In this document: positions 15,712 through 25,071 of the stretch, one piece after another
Numbering within the stretch: the first letter of the stretch is position 1
Layout: each line of letters begins with the position of its first letter
Assembly (NCBI RefSeq): GCF_019748715.1
Contig: NZ_JACLBZ010000014.1
Span: 1 to 64,000, forward strand
Direction: 5' to 3'
Source: Sporosarcina aquimarina
GTDB lineage: Bacteria > Bacillota > Bacilli > Bacillales_A > Planococcaceae
DNA: 64,000 nt
Notes under the pieces: generated by a model
The model's database searches: none
Seen by the model: the letters and a program-made list of their open reading frames with translations, nothing else
Told to the model about the DNA's origin: nothing
Made by a program: the position numbers and the translations under genes

Positions 15712-16554
15712 ATGTATTTATCAATTAAAGGGATTGAAAAGAGCTTTCCCCATAAAGAAAGAGGAACGGTCAAAGTATTGGATAAGATTGACCTTGAGGT
15801 GGAGAAAGGTCAGTTCGTCTCGATTGTCGGTCCATCCGGATGTGGAAAATCCACCATGCTGTACTTAATTGCAGGACTTGAAAAAGCGGATCAAGGAACG
15901 ATCAGCATTAACGGAAAGACAGTGACTGGATCGGGTTCAGACCGCGTTGTCGTCTTTCAGGAAGCGGGATTATTTCCATGGCTGACTGTCCTGGATAATG
16001 TGACGTATGGCTTGCTGCTGAAAAAGATACCGAAAAAAGAAGCGGAACAGAAAGCGATTGAGATGCTGAAAATGGTTCATTTAGGAAATTATATCCATTC
16101 GTATCCGCATCAGTTGTCGGGGGGGATGAAGCAGCGAGTATCTATAGCACGTGCACTCGTGATGGAGCCTGATATTTTATTGATGGATGAACCGTTCGCA
16201 GCACTGGATGAGCAGACGCGCATGGTGTTGCATAAAGAGTTACTGGATATTTGGAGGAAAACAAAAGTCACGATTTTCTTTATTACCCATAATATCCGAG
16301 AAGCAGTGCTGCTCTCCCAAAAGATTGTAGTATTCGCTACTCGTCCTGGAAAAATTAAAGCGGTCTTCACATCTAAGGATTCAAAAGATGGCGTTGTACC
16401 AAGTGACGTGACACTGCAATTGGAAAAGCAAATTTTAGCAGAACTGCAAGACGAAATAGAGAAGGTGCTGAAGGAGGAGATGGGCGATGACTACAGCTTT
16501 AAGACGAATAGCGTTTCTCGGGATACTAGTGGCGATATGGGAAGTCACATCTAG
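15712..16554 (+). CDS. ssuB: ABC transporter ATPase, SsuB/TauB/NrtD type
   Basis: 280-residue nucleotide-binding subunit of an importer. Walker A is GPSGCGKST (about residue 43), the signature LSGGMKQRVSIARAL, Walker B LLMDEPFAALD and the switch His FITHNIREA. The sequence style places it in the nitrate/sulfonate/taurine group. AATAGGGGGAA ribosome site. The last 68 bp overlap the permease gene in another frame, which implies translational coupling. Substrate class (sulfonate, nitrate or a thiamine precursor) cannot be fixed from the ATPase alone. Confidence 0.9.
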   Translation: MYLSIKGIEKSFPHKERGTVKVLDKIDLEVEKGQFVSIVGPSGCGKSTMLYLIAGLEKADQGTISINGKTVTGSGSDRVVVFQEAGLFPWLTVLDNVTYGLLLKKIPKKEAEQKAIEMLKMVHLGNYIHSYPHQLSGGMKQRVSIARALVMEPDILLMDEPFAALDEQTRMVLHKELLDIWRKTKVTIFFITHNIREAVLLSQKIVVFATRPGKIKAVFTSKDSKDGVVPSDVTLQLEKQILAELQDEIEKVLKEEMGDDYSFKTNSVSRDTSGDMGSHI

Positions 16555-17242
16555 ATTATCGGATTTACCCGATTTCATGTTTCCGAGTTTTACGCAAGTG
16601 ATGGCAACGTTATTTTCCGGGCTCATATCCGGCCAGATTCTAGTCGCAATTGGAGCTAGTCTCAGTCGCCTGCTCATCGGTTTCACCATTGCATCGATTC
16701 TCGGTCTTGTGCTTGGTTATTTGATATGGCGCTATAAATTGGTGGAAGATACGCTTGGTTTTCTTGTGACGGCTTTGCAGTCGATTCCCAGTATCGTCTG
16801 GTTTCCATTGGCGATCATTTGGTTTGGTCTAAATGACTTCGCTATTTTATTTATCGTTACATTAGGGGCTACTTGGACAATGATCGTCAATGCGACGAGT
16901 GGGTTCAAAAATGTACCCATACTTTACCAACGAGTTGCTAAGTCTCTTGGATCCAGTGGAATTCATTTTTTAAGGACCGTAATCTTGCCAGCGTCCGTTC
17001 CGCAGCTGATTTCCGGTTTACGTATTGCCTGGGCTTTCTCATGGCGCGCCCTGATGGCAGGTGAGTTGCTTGGTGCTGGTGTCGGGCTCGGTCAATTGCT
17101 GGAAGCAGGCCGTGCGCTCGGTCAGATGGATCTCGTAATTTCGGTCATGATCATCATAGGAGTGATCGGAACGATTATGGATAATGTATTATTCTTACGT
17201 TTGGAACGAAACGTAGAACGAAAATGGGGAATTAGGACGTAA
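16487..17242 (+). CDS. ssuC: ABC transporter permease, SsuC/TauC type
   Basis: 251 residues with about six membrane helices. The inner-membrane EAA loop reads VAKSLGSSGIHFLRTVILPASVPQLISGLRIA, the binding site for the ATPase, and WRALMAGELLGAGVGLGQLL follows as usual in this family. ATG 16487 has GAAGGAGGAGATG just upstream, located inside the ssuB frame, so the long overlap is real rather than a misplaced start. It pairs with the ATPase and the lipoprotein receptor encoded on either side. Confidence 0.9.
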   Translation: MTTALRRIAFLGILVAIWEVTSRLSDLPDFMFPSFTQVMATLFSGLISGQILVAIGASLSRLLIGFTIASILGLVLGYLIWRYKLVEDTLGFLVTALQSIPSIVWFPLAIIWFGLNDFAILFIVTLGATWTMIVNATSGFKNVPILYQRVAKSLGSSGIHFLRTVILPASVPQLISGLRIAWAFSWRALMAGELLGAGVGLGQLLEAGRALGQMDLVISVMIIIGVIGTIMDNVLFLRLERNVERKWGIRT

Positions 17243-17271
17243 CGAATCCAATTGGAAAAGGGGAGAATGAG

Positions 17272-18276
17272 ATGAATAAAAAGTTACTGGGTGTGTTGAT
17301 TTCTATAGTGGCACTCGTTGGGATTTTATCTGGGTGCGGTAAAAAAGATGCAGCAGAAGCTGATAAAAATGAAGTGAAGATAGGCTATTTCCCGAACTTA
17401 ACACATATTGCAACGATCATTGGTCTGGAAAATAACTACTTTGCAGAAGAATTTGGTGAAGATATCAAAATTTCTACGAAGACAGTGAGCAACGGCGGTC
17501 TTTTCATGGAAGCAATGGCTACAAATTCAATCGATATTGGAACTGTTGGTCCGGGACCGGTCATCAACTATTTTGTCAAGGATCCAAAATATCATATCGT
17601 TTCAGGTGCGGTGAATGGTGGCGCAGTATTGGTGGCAAGTGGTCATAGCGGCATCGATGAATTGGCGGACTTAGATGGAAAAAAAGTCGCGATTCCTGTT
17701 ATCGGCAGCACGCAGGACGTCATGTTGCGTAAAGCATTGCAAGACGTAGACTTGAAAGCAAAAACAAATGGCGGAACAGTAGACTTATTCGCAGCTGCTC
17801 CTGCAGATACCGCTACATTATTCATACAAAAATCGGTTGATGCCGCGGCGACTCAAGAACCATGGGGCTATATTTTGCAAAACCAAGCAGGCGGAAAACT
17901 GTTATTGGATTGGGAAGACTTTGCATGGGGCAAAGAGTCAACAAATACTGTTGTAGCGACAAGCGATGGATTTTTGCAAAATAAAGAGCTTGTGACAGCA
18001 TATTTAAAAGCCCATGCCAGAGCGGTGCAGTTTGTGCGTGATGAGCCGGAAGAAGCACAAGCACTTGTCGTGAAGCATATTAAAGGGCTGACAGGCAAAG
18101 AATTAGACAAAGCAGAGCTTGAAGCGGCATTCAGCCGGATCGAAGTGACGACGGAAGTGAATGAAGACGTCTTACAAGAAATGGCGGATATCAGTCAGGA
18201 AGCAGATTATATTAAAACGAATGAGATTGACGGTTTGATTGATCTGAATGTGATTAAGGAAATTACCGCCAAATAA
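17272..18276 (+). CDS. ssuA: ABC transporter substrate-binding lipoprotein, SsuA-like
   Basis: 334-residue extracytoplasmic receptor. The signal peptide ends in the lipobox LSGC, with the lipidated Cys near residue 22, followed by a basic/acidic linker. The mature domain starts with EVKIGYFPNLTHI, typical of the SsuA/NMT1/ThiY superfamily, and contains TNSIDIGTVGPGP and ATQEPWGY. Those features fit aliphatic sulfonate or nitrate binding but do not decide between them. No SsuD or nitrate reductase gene is adjacent. GGGGAGAATGAG ribosome site; last gene of the ssuBCA operon. Confidence 0.87.
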   Translation: MNKKLLGVLISIVALVGILSGCGKKDAAEADKNEVKIGYFPNLTHIATIIGLENNYFAEEFGEDIKISTKTVSNGGLFMEAMATNSIDIGTVGPGPVINYFVKDPKYHIVSGAVNGGAVLVASGHSGIDELADLDGKKVAIPVIGSTQDVMLRKALQDVDLKAKTNGGTVDLFAAAPADTATLFIQKSVDAAATQEPWGYILQNQAGGKLLLDWEDFAWGKESTNTVVATSDGFLQNKELVTAYLKAHARAVQFVRDEPEEAQALVVKHIKGLTGKELDKAELEAAFSRIEVTTEVNEDVLQEMADISQEADYIKTNEIDGLIDLNVIKEITAK

Positions 18277-18282
18277 AATGAA

Positions 18283-18315
18283 AGCGAGTGTCCAAAATAG
18301 GATGCTCGCTTTTCC
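18283..18315 (+). terminator. Terminator after the ssuBCA operon
   Basis: AAAGCGAG..TCC pairs with GGA..CTCGCTTT through an imperfect stem (two central mismatches), ending TTTTCC. Confidence 0.65.
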
Positions 18316-18408
18316 TATGTCGTTGGAGTTTTGTCAATCCGGATGAAAACAAAATATGCTACTATAAAGAGAGAACGTAATTTCGCTATTATGAAAGGAT
18401 GAGAATGT

Positions 18409-19125
18409 ATGCTGGCAGATTTATTGAAGAAATCCAAGCGGACAATCGTCTATACAGGGGCGGGAATGTCGACGGAAAGTGGATTGCCGGATTTTCGTTC
18501 GGCCAAAACAGGAATGTGGGAAATGGAAGATCCATCAAAAGTGGCGAGTGTGACAGCTCTCAACGAACAGGTCGAGCAATTTTTCCAATTCTACAAACAA
18601 CGCGTACTGGCCACGAAGGAAACTGGACCGCACGCCGGACACCGCATCTTGGCGAAGTGGGAACAGCAAGGCTTGATCAGCGGTATCATTACGCAGAACG
18701 TCGACGGTTTCCATACAATGGCCGGGTCGAAAAACGTGATGGAGCTGCACGGTACGCTCCGTAAGGTTCATTGTGAAAGCTGCGGAAAAGACTACAGTAA
18801 TGAACGCTACGCACAGGACGAATTCTACTGCGAATGCGGTGGCAAACTTCGACCATCCGTTGTTCTTTTCGGGGAAATGCTACCTGAGGAAGCTTTTCTC
18901 CAGGCTATATTCGAAAGTGAAAAAGCCGATTTATTTATCGTCCTAGGCTCTTCATTAACCGTCTCCCCAGCCAATCAATTCCCGATGATGGCAAAAGAAC
19001 AAGGTGCAAAAGTAGTCATCGTCAATTTGGAAGCAACTGAAATGGACGACATCGCAGATTTGGTCATCAACGGGCGGAAAATTGGAGAAGTTTTAAAGGA
19101 AGCGGATGAGGAATTGTTGCGATAA
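18409..19125 (+). CDS. srtN: NAD-dependent protein deacylase (sirtuin)
   Basis: 238-residue SIR2-family deacetylase using NAD+. The NAD site is TGAGMSTESGLPDFRS (residues about 16-31), the catalytic His is in VMELHGTL, TQNVDGFH is present, and the zinc is held by HCESCG plus CECGG. GSSLTVSPAN and VNLEATEMD complete the Rossmann fold. In B. subtilis SrtN and AcuC both reactivate acetylated acetyl-CoA synthetase; AcuC is encoded 41 kb downstream here. It is followed 43 bp later by sbcD-sbcC, so these three may be one transcript. This is the short standalone type, not a defence-type SIR2. Confidence 0.93.
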   Translation: MLADLLKKSKRTIVYTGAGMSTESGLPDFRSAKTGMWEMEDPSKVASVTALNEQVEQFFQFYKQRVLATKETGPHAGHRILAKWEQQGLISGIITQNVDGFHTMAGSKNVMELHGTLRKVHCESCGKDYSNERYAQDEFYCECGGKLRPSVVLFGEMLPEEAFLQAIFESEKADLFIVLGSSLTVSPANQFPMMAKEQGAKVVIVNLEATEMDDIADLVINGRKIGEVLKEADEELLR

Positions 19126-19168
19126 AAGGTTACTGGCCATTTTTATATACCCCGAGAGGAGAATACAT

Positions 19169-20323
19169 TTGAAAATATTCCACACAGCGGACTGGCATCT
19201 TGGCAAACTGGTTCAAGGCGTTTACATGACGGAAGACCAGCGCTTCATCCTGCAAGCCTTTATCGAAGATATCAAACAAGAAAGACCGGACGCCGTCATC
19301 ATCGCAGGCGACCTATACGACCGTGCCATCCCGCCAACCGAAGCTGTCGGACTGCTAAATGAAGTCCTGCAGGAAATCGTTATAGACTTGCAAACACCGG
19401 TCATCGCAATCGCCGGAAACCATGACAGCCCAAGTCGACTTCACTTTGGCAGTTCATTTATGAAAGAACGAGGGCTCTACATAACAGGAGAACTATCTGC
19501 CGATTTACCGCCAGTAGTCTTGAAAGATGAATTTGGAGACGTACATTTTCACCTCATACCATACGCTGATCCATCTATTGTTAGAAGCCTATTTGAAGAC
19601 GACACCATCAGCAGCCACCAACAAGCGATGCAAAAAGTCATCGATCATTTACGATTATCGATGGAACCAAACGCAAGACATATTTTTGTGGGGCACGCAT
19701 TCATCACACCAATTGGTGAAAAAGAAGAGAATACGAGCGACGCAGAGAGACCCTTATCAATCGGGGGAGCAGAATATGTCTCCTCAAATTTGTTCGAGCC
19801 TTTCCATTATACAGCACTTGGGCATTTGCATAGAGCTCATTTTGTTGGGAATGAAACGATTCGGTATTCAGGTTCGCCTTTGAAATATTCCATTTCAGAA
19901 GAGAATCATCAAAAAGGCTATCTCATCATTAATCTGCAAAAAGACGGAAAAGTGGATGTGGAGAAACGATCACTGACTCCGCGTCATGACGTCCGGACTG
20001 TCGAAGGAACTATGGAAGACTTGCTTGCACATCAGCCGAATGAAGACTATGTTTTTGTGAAGCTATCGGATACTGTGCCGATCATCCAGCCGATGGAAAA
20101 AATTCGTTCTGTCTACCCGAATGCTATGCACATCGAAAGAAAGCTCCTCACATCAACGTCTGAAGGATTAAGTGCTGCAGTAGACGTAAAAAAGCGGGAA
20201 GACGATCGTGCGATGTTTTTATCGTTCTACAAAGAGCTGCAAGGTGAAGAAGCTGATGCAGAAACAGCGAAGTTATTTGAAGAAGTTTTATGGGATGTCA
20301 TGAATGAGGAGGACAGAGCATGA
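19169..20323 (+). CDS. sbcD: SbcD nuclease subunit
   Basis: 384-residue Mre11-type Mn2+-dependent phosphoesterase, the nuclease half of SbcCD, which cuts DNA hairpins and processes breaks. TTG 19169 is chosen: GAGAGGAG lies about 8 bp upstream and translation then begins MKIFHTADWHLGK, as in the family. Metal-binding motifs are DWHLG, AGDLYDR, AGNHDSP and ALGHLH. The C-terminal part after about residue 280 would form the capping domain. It overlaps sbcC by 4 bp (ATGA), implying coupled synthesis of the complex. Confidence 0.95.
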   Translation: MKIFHTADWHLGKLVQGVYMTEDQRFILQAFIEDIKQERPDAVIIAGDLYDRAIPPTEAVGLLNEVLQEIVIDLQTPVIAIAGNHDSPSRLHFGSSFMKERGLYITGELSADLPPVVLKDEFGDVHFHLIPYADPSIVRSLFEDDTISSHQQAMQKVIDHLRLSMEPNARHIFVGHAFITPIGEKEENTSDAERPLSIGGAEYVSSNLFEPFHYTALGHLHRAHFVGNETIRYSGSPLKYSISEENHQKGYLIINLQKDGKVDVEKRSLTPRHDVRTVEGTMEDLLAHQPNEDYVFVKLSDTVPIIQPMEKIRSVYPNAMHIERKLLTSTSEGLSAAVDVKKREDDRAMFLSFYKELQGEEADAETAKLFEEVLWDVMNEEDRA

Positions 20324-23300
20324 AGCCAATCTCATTAAACATGACTGCATTCGGCCCGTATAAAGATACAGAGACCGTAGATTTTCGTGATTTGAAAGAG
20401 CATCGCTTATTCGTCATTTCAGGTAAGACAGGTGCAGGAAAAACGACGATATTCGATGGCATTTGTTTTGCACTTTATGGGCTGGCGAGCGGGGAAGACC
20501 GAACAGATTCAAAAGCATTACGCAGTCAATTCGCAGATGACTCTGTTCAGACGACGGTGGAATTACTATTTGATATTCATCAACGAAGATACCGTGTTTT
20601 GCGGCAGATTCCTTACAGAAAACGAGGCAATAAATCCGAAACATCTGCGCGCTGTGAACTGTATGAGGTGAAGGATGAGCAAAACATTCCTGTAGTCGAT
20701 CGGCAAATTGTCACTGAAGTGAATGAGAAAATCGAGCAGTTATTAGGATTTACACACGCGCAATTTAGTCAAATCATGATGCTTCCCCAAGGGGAGTTCC
20801 GTAAATTCCTTACGTCCGATACAGGAAATAAGGAAGCAATCATGCGCAAGATCTTTAAAACGGAACCTTATCAGAAAATCGTTGACCGGTTAAAGGCGAA
20901 AAAAGATGAAGCGAAAATGGAATATCTACGACAGAAACAGCTTAGCGATGCTATTCTACATCAAATTCCAGCGAAATTGCCTGTGCGTGATGCATTGCTC
21001 TTCACTGAACTGGAATCGGAGTACCCTAATTTTCATCAGCTAATTTTAGGGTTGCAAGAAGAACAACAGTATTACCAAACACAATCCGTGGAAAAACATG
21101 AAGACTATACCCGTTTTTATACCTTCCATAATGATAAACAAAAAGAATTGTACTCTGCTCGCACTACTAATGAACTGTTTGAGAAACTGCAGAAGCGTCA
21201 GGAAGATCTTCAGCGATTGTACGCGCAGCAAGATGAAATGACTTCTCTGGAGCAACAATTGCAAGCAGCCGAACGCGCTGCCGGCTTGGAAGATCTGGAA
21301 CAACAAGTGAAGTCGAATAAATTAGAACAGGACAAAAAAGACCGCAGTTATCAAGAAGTGGTTCACTTGCTCGCGAATGCTAATGAACAACTTGCGAATA
21401 CTACGGCTTCATATGAACAGGAGAAAGTGAAGGAATCAGACCGGATAGCAGCGAAGGAAGAATTACTAAGATTGAACGGACTTCTTCCGACGGTCACTGG
21501 ACTGGCGGCTCAGCGTCAGCAGCTTGATCAGCTTCAAAAGAAAGCGGACCAGCTTGAGACGCAACTACAGCAAAATTATCAAGCGGTTGAGCAACAGCAA
21601 GCCACTATTATTTCCCGGAAAATAGAAATCGAGGAACTGGAAGGTACATTGGAAGATTACGAACTGCATCTGGACGAGCTAGCCGCTTTAACTGCCATTG
21701 CGAAACAATTGAAATTCTATCAAGAAAGAGTTCACGAACTTCAGCAGCTTCATTTTCAATATGAAGCTGCTAAAGAAGAATACGAAGAGTATGCCTCGGC
21801 TTTTCGTTTGCTGGAAGATCGTTGGATTGGTAATCAAGCAGTGCTGCTGGCAGCTTCCTTAAAAGAAGGAGAAGACTGTCCTGTTTGCGGCAGCGCTCAC
21901 CATCCTGCAAAAGCAACAGGTTCAGAAGAACAGAATGTAACAAAACAGCAATTGGACGAGGCAAAGCAAGAGTTGGCATCGAAGGAGCAAGTCTTTCATA
22001 CGAAATCTGCTGAAACTCGGCAGCTTCAGCAAAATTTAGAAACAATCAAACACGAACTGGATGAACAGCACGTCGATTTCGGGCGTGATTACAAAGCTGA
22101 ACAGACGAATCTCGAAAACAAAGTGGCTGTGCTTCGAAAGAATCGAGATGTTTTAAAGCAGAAAAGAGATGCCGAAACTCAAGTTAAAATTGCTATGGAC
22201 GAACAGATGGCTGAAACCAAAAAAATGGAACAGCAGTGTAATAAAACAAAAAGTGAATTGGAAACGAAGCGAGCCGTGTATGACCATACGATTGCATCTG
22301 TCCCTGAAGATGTAAGAGAGCTTGCTGCTTTAAATGAACAGATACGAATGAAAGAAGCCGTTAGTCAGCAGTTAGAAGATGCATGGGGAAGAATTCAAAA
22401 GCAGTTGCAAGAAGCGAATATCTTGCGAACACAAATGGAATCGCGTGAACAGATGGAAAAGCAATCTGTGGCGGAAATGAAGGAGAAATTGAATCGTAGT
22501 ACGCTAGCATTTAAAAAGCGATTGGCAGAGGAAGGTTTTACGTCGGAGGAAAGTTATCTGAAAGTAAAATTATCCTCGAGCGATCGTCAAGAAATTAGAC
22601 ATCGTTTACAATCGTACAATCAAACGCTCCATACTTTAAGAGCTTCTGTCGATGAACTGAAACAATCGGTTGAAGGCAAAAAACTGATTGATCTCGAGAC
22701 ACTGGAACAGCAAGTAGAATCTTTGAAAGAACAATATGAGAAGGCATTTGCACATTTCAATCAGTCAGAAGGATGGAGAAAGTCTTCAGAAGAATTGTGT
22801 GAACAGCTGGAAAGCAGTAAATCACGTGAAGTGGGATTAGAGAAAACACATGGTAAGTACACAGACCTTTACGATATTGTACGTGGTCAAAATCGGTTAA
22901 AAATTTCATTCGAACGATATATTCAAATTGAATATTTGGAACGGATTATCCAAGCGGCGAATATCCGTTTACGAGATCTGTCGAATGGGCAGTATGAATT
23001 AGTCCGCAGCGATCGTCAGGAAACGAGAGGGAAGCAAAGCGGGCTGGGTATTGATGTCCATGACGCATATACAGGCCAGACGCGAGATGTAAAGACGTTG
23101 TCAGGCGGCGAGAAGTTCAATGCGTCTCTTTGTCTGGCACTTGGCATGGCGGATGTTATCCAAAGTTTCCAAGGTGCTGTACGGATGGAGACAATGTTTA
23201 TAGATGAAGGGTTCGGTGCACTGGATGAGGAAGCCATTCAGAAAGCGATCGATACATTGATCGCTTTGCAGCAATCCGGAAGAATGATTGGAGTTATTTC

Positions 23301-23394
23301 ACATATTGACGAAATGAAAGAAGCGATTCCAGCGACATTGCAAGTTACAAAATTGAAAGAGGGATATAGTAAGACGAAGTTTGTGCTGAGCTAA
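20320..23394 (+). CDS. sbcC: SbcC ATPase subunit
   Basis: 1024-residue Rad50-type SMC-like ATPase, partner of SbcD. Walker A is GKTGAGKTTIFDGI (residues about 35-48). Two long coiled-coil arms rich in Gln, Glu and Lys flank the zinc hook CPVCGSAHHP near residue 527. The C-terminal lobe has the ABC signature LSGGEKFNASLCLAL and Walker B MFIDEGFGALDEE. The complex opens DNA ends and degrades palindromic structures. Full length; overlaps sbcD by 4 bp and is followed by a strong terminator. Confidence 0.96.
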   Translation: MKPISLNMTAFGPYKDTETVDFRDLKEHRLFVISGKTGAGKTTIFDGICFALYGLASGEDRTDSKALRSQFADDSVQTTVELLFDIHQRRYRVLRQIPYRKRGNKSETSARCELYEVKDEQNIPVVDRQIVTEVNEKIEQLLGFTHAQFSQIMMLPQGEFRKFLTSDTGNKEAIMRKIFKTEPYQKIVDRLKAKKDEAKMEYLRQKQLSDAILHQIPAKLPVRDALLFTELESEYPNFHQLILGLQEEQQYYQTQSVEKHEDYTRFYTFHNDKQKELYSARTTNELFEKLQKRQEDLQRLYAQQDEMTSLEQQLQAAERAAGLEDLEQQVKSNKLEQDKKDRSYQEVVHLLANANEQLANTTASYEQEKVKESDRIAAKEELLRLNGLLPTVTGLAAQRQQLDQLQKKADQLETQLQQNYQAVEQQQATIISRKIEIEELEGTLEDYELHLDELAALTAIAKQLKFYQERVHELQQLHFQYEAAKEEYEEYASAFRLLEDRWIGNQAVLLAASLKEGEDCPVCGSAHHPAKATGSEEQNVTKQQLDEAKQELASKEQVFHTKSAETRQLQQNLETIKHELDEQHVDFGRDYKAEQTNLENKVAVLRKNRDVLKQKRDAETQVKIAMDEQMAETKKMEQQCNKTKSELETKRAVYDHTIASVPEDVRELAALNEQIRMKEAVSQQLEDAWGRIQKQLQEANILRTQMESREQMEKQSVAEMKEKLNRSTLAFKKRLAEEGFTSEESYLKVKLSSSDRQEIRHRLQSYNQTLHTLRASVDELKQSVEGKKLIDLETLEQQVESLKEQYEKAFAHFNQSEGWRKSSEELCEQLESSKSREVGLEKTHGKYTDLYDIVRGQNRLKISFERYIQIEYLERIIQAANIRLRDLSNGQYELVRSDRQETRGKQSGLGIDVHDAYTGQTRDVKTLSGGEKFNASLCLALGMADVIQSFQGAVRMETMFIDEGFGALDEEAIQKAIDTLIALQQSGRMIGVISHIDEMKEAIPATLQVTKLKEGYSKTKFVLS

Positions 23395-23419
23395 ATAGAT
23401 GGTGATAAGGAAAGGATAG

Positions 23420-23449
23420 AACTGACCGCTTATATGGTCAGTTTTTTTG
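23420..23449 (+). terminator. Terminator after sbcC
   Basis: AACTGACC/GGTCAGTT, an 8-bp stem with an 8-nt loop, then TTTTTT. Confidence 0.9.
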
Positions 23450-23453
23450 TTTT

Positions 23454-23483
23454 GAAAAAGTATATTAAGAAAAAGTATATTAA
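23454..23483. repeat. Two perfect tandem copies of a 15-bp unit
   Basis: GAAAAAGTATATTAA occurs at 23454-23468 and again at 23469-23483, immediately after the sbcC terminator. The upstream region of brnQ continues to 23645 without any other structure I recognise; no T-box sequence is present. Confidence 0.8.
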
Positions 23484-23645
23484 ATAGAAGAAGGCAGGTA
23501 TATCACGGATACAACTAAATAGTCAGTGAGTTAGCAATAAATTCAATAATTAAACGATTTATCACTCTGTTGATTTTCTGGTTTAGGAAGAGTAATATAT
23601 TGCATACAGAAAAGTACTGTCGTTAGTAGGAGGATTTTTATTCAA

Positions 23646-24989
23646 ATGGAGAAAAAATTATCATTTTCATCAAGTCTCGTTATCGGGGTTATGCTGTTCG
23701 CTTTATTTTTTGGGGCAGGCAATTTAATTTTCCCCGCTGAACTTGGTCAGCTTTCAGGAACTCACACATGGAAAGCAATGCTGGGCTTTTTATTTACAGG
23801 TGTTGGTTTACCTTTTTTAGGAATATTAGCGATAGGTTTTTCAGGGAAGAAAGATTTACAGGACTTGGCAAGCCGGATTCACCCTATCTACGCGGTACTA
23901 TTCACTTCAATATTGTACTTAACCATCGGTCCGTTTTTTGCTGCACCACGTACTGGAGCAGTAGCATTTGATATTGGAGTTGCTCCGTTCCTGGGTGGAT
24001 TTTCTATTGATTTGGCCAGATTGCTATTTACTTTGGTGTTTTTTGGCATTAGCATGTGGTTATCAATGAATCCTGCAAAAATCGTTGATAGGGTCGGTAA
24101 ATATCTATCACCTCTTATCATTATATTGTTGATTGGTTTAATTGCGATGACTCTCATCAAGCCGATGGGAACAATCCAAGCTCCTCAAGATCCATACATA
24201 GAGTCTCCGTTCTTTAAAGGTTTCCTCGAAGGATACAATACGATGGATGCATTGGCGTCGCTTGTTTTTGGAATTATTGTGATTAAAGCGTTGCATGCGA
24301 TGGGTATAACGAATAAAAAACAAATTCTGACTTCCACTATGAAGACCGGCTTTGTGGCAGCTGGATTTTTGGCTATTATTTATCTCGGTATCGCTTACCT
24401 TGGTGCTACGTCGGTCGAATTATTCGGCCAACTGAATGGGGGAGGACCGGTCTTGAGTCAGACGGCGTCTCATTTCTTCGGTTCGATTGGTCTGGTGTTG
24501 CTCGGTGTAGTAATCATGCTTGCATGTTTGACTACAGCGATCGGATTAATAACAGCATGTGGTGAATACTTTCATTCAATTATCCCGGCGATTAGCTATA
24601 AATCATTTGTAATTTTCTTTTCGACATTTTGTTTAGTCGTTGCGAATTTTGGTTTAGAAAACATTATCAATTACTCACTACCTGTGCTCGTATTGCTTTA
24701 CCCACTGGCTATGGTACTGATCTTGCTGACTTTTACAGGGCCTTTATTCCGACAAGCCAAGATAGTATACCGGATCGCCACAGTTACAGCTTTTCTGGTC
24801 AGCTTTGTGGAAGCGCTCGTGAAATTCTATTCACTGGTTGAGAAACAGATGCCTAAGTGGCTAGAAGTAATTAATGATGCGTATATAAAATACATCCCAT
24901 ATTATGAGCAGGGGATTGGTTGGCTAGTGCCCGTATTGATCGTAGCGGTCATTACCGGGACTATGGTCTTTATTACCAACAAAAAATAA
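23646..24989 (+). CDS. brnQ: Branched-chain amino acid Na+ (or H+) symporter
   Basis: 447 residues with about 12 membrane helices, LIVCS/BrnQ family, taking up leucine, isoleucine and valine by cation symport. Typical segments are FFGAGNLIFPAELGQLSG near residue 22, FFAAPRTGAVAFDIG, and NYSLPVLVLLYPLAMVLILL. TAGGAGG lies about 12 bp before the ATG. It has its own terminator and lies convergent to a GntR regulator. No leucine T-box or CodY site was identified in the leader, although CodY control would be expected in Bacilli. Confidence 0.94.
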   Translation: MEKKLSFSSSLVIGVMLFALFFGAGNLIFPAELGQLSGTHTWKAMLGFLFTGVGLPFLGILAIGFSGKKDLQDLASRIHPIYAVLFTSILYLTIGPFFAAPRTGAVAFDIGVAPFLGGFSIDLARLLFTLVFFGISMWLSMNPAKIVDRVGKYLSPLIIILLIGLIAMTLIKPMGTIQAPQDPYIESPFFKGFLEGYNTMDALASLVFGIIVIKALHAMGITNKKQILTSTMKTGFVAAGFLAIIYLGIAYLGATSVELFGQLNGGGPVLSQTASHFFGSIGLVLLGVVIMLACLTTAIGLITACGEYFHSIIPAISYKSFVIFFSTFCLVVANFGLENIINYSLPVLVLLYPLAMVLILLTFTGPLFRQAKIVYRIATVTAFLVSFVEALVKFYSLVEKQMPKWLEVINDAYIKYIPYYEQGIGWLVPVLIVAVITGTMVFITNKK

Positions 24990-24996
24990 TAAAATT

Positions 24997-25033
24997 AAAA
25001 CAGGATCCGAACTTATCTCGGGTCCTGTTTTTT
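24997..25033 (+). terminator. Terminator after brnQ
   Basis: AAAACAGGAtCCGA pairs with TCGGgTCCTGTTTT, followed by T residues. The A-rich 5' side may also terminate the convergent strand. Confidence 0.88.
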
Positions 25034-25071
25034 GAAGAACTAAAAAATATTTGATTGGAAATAGTATTACT

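Noticed and set aside
18399-18764. 121-codon plus-strand frame overlapping the sirtuin start
   Set aside because: Shadow frame of srtN, whose NAD-binding and zinc motifs are in the other frame.
18409-23394. Defence island of SIR2 plus SbcCD
   Set aside because: The sirtuin is a standard short metabolic deacylase with a complete zinc site, and SbcCD is the normal housekeeping pair; no mobile or phage context.
23450-23645. T-box or other riboswitch before brnQ
   Set aside because: No GGGTGGNACCGCG core and no terminator/antiterminator pair in the leader.
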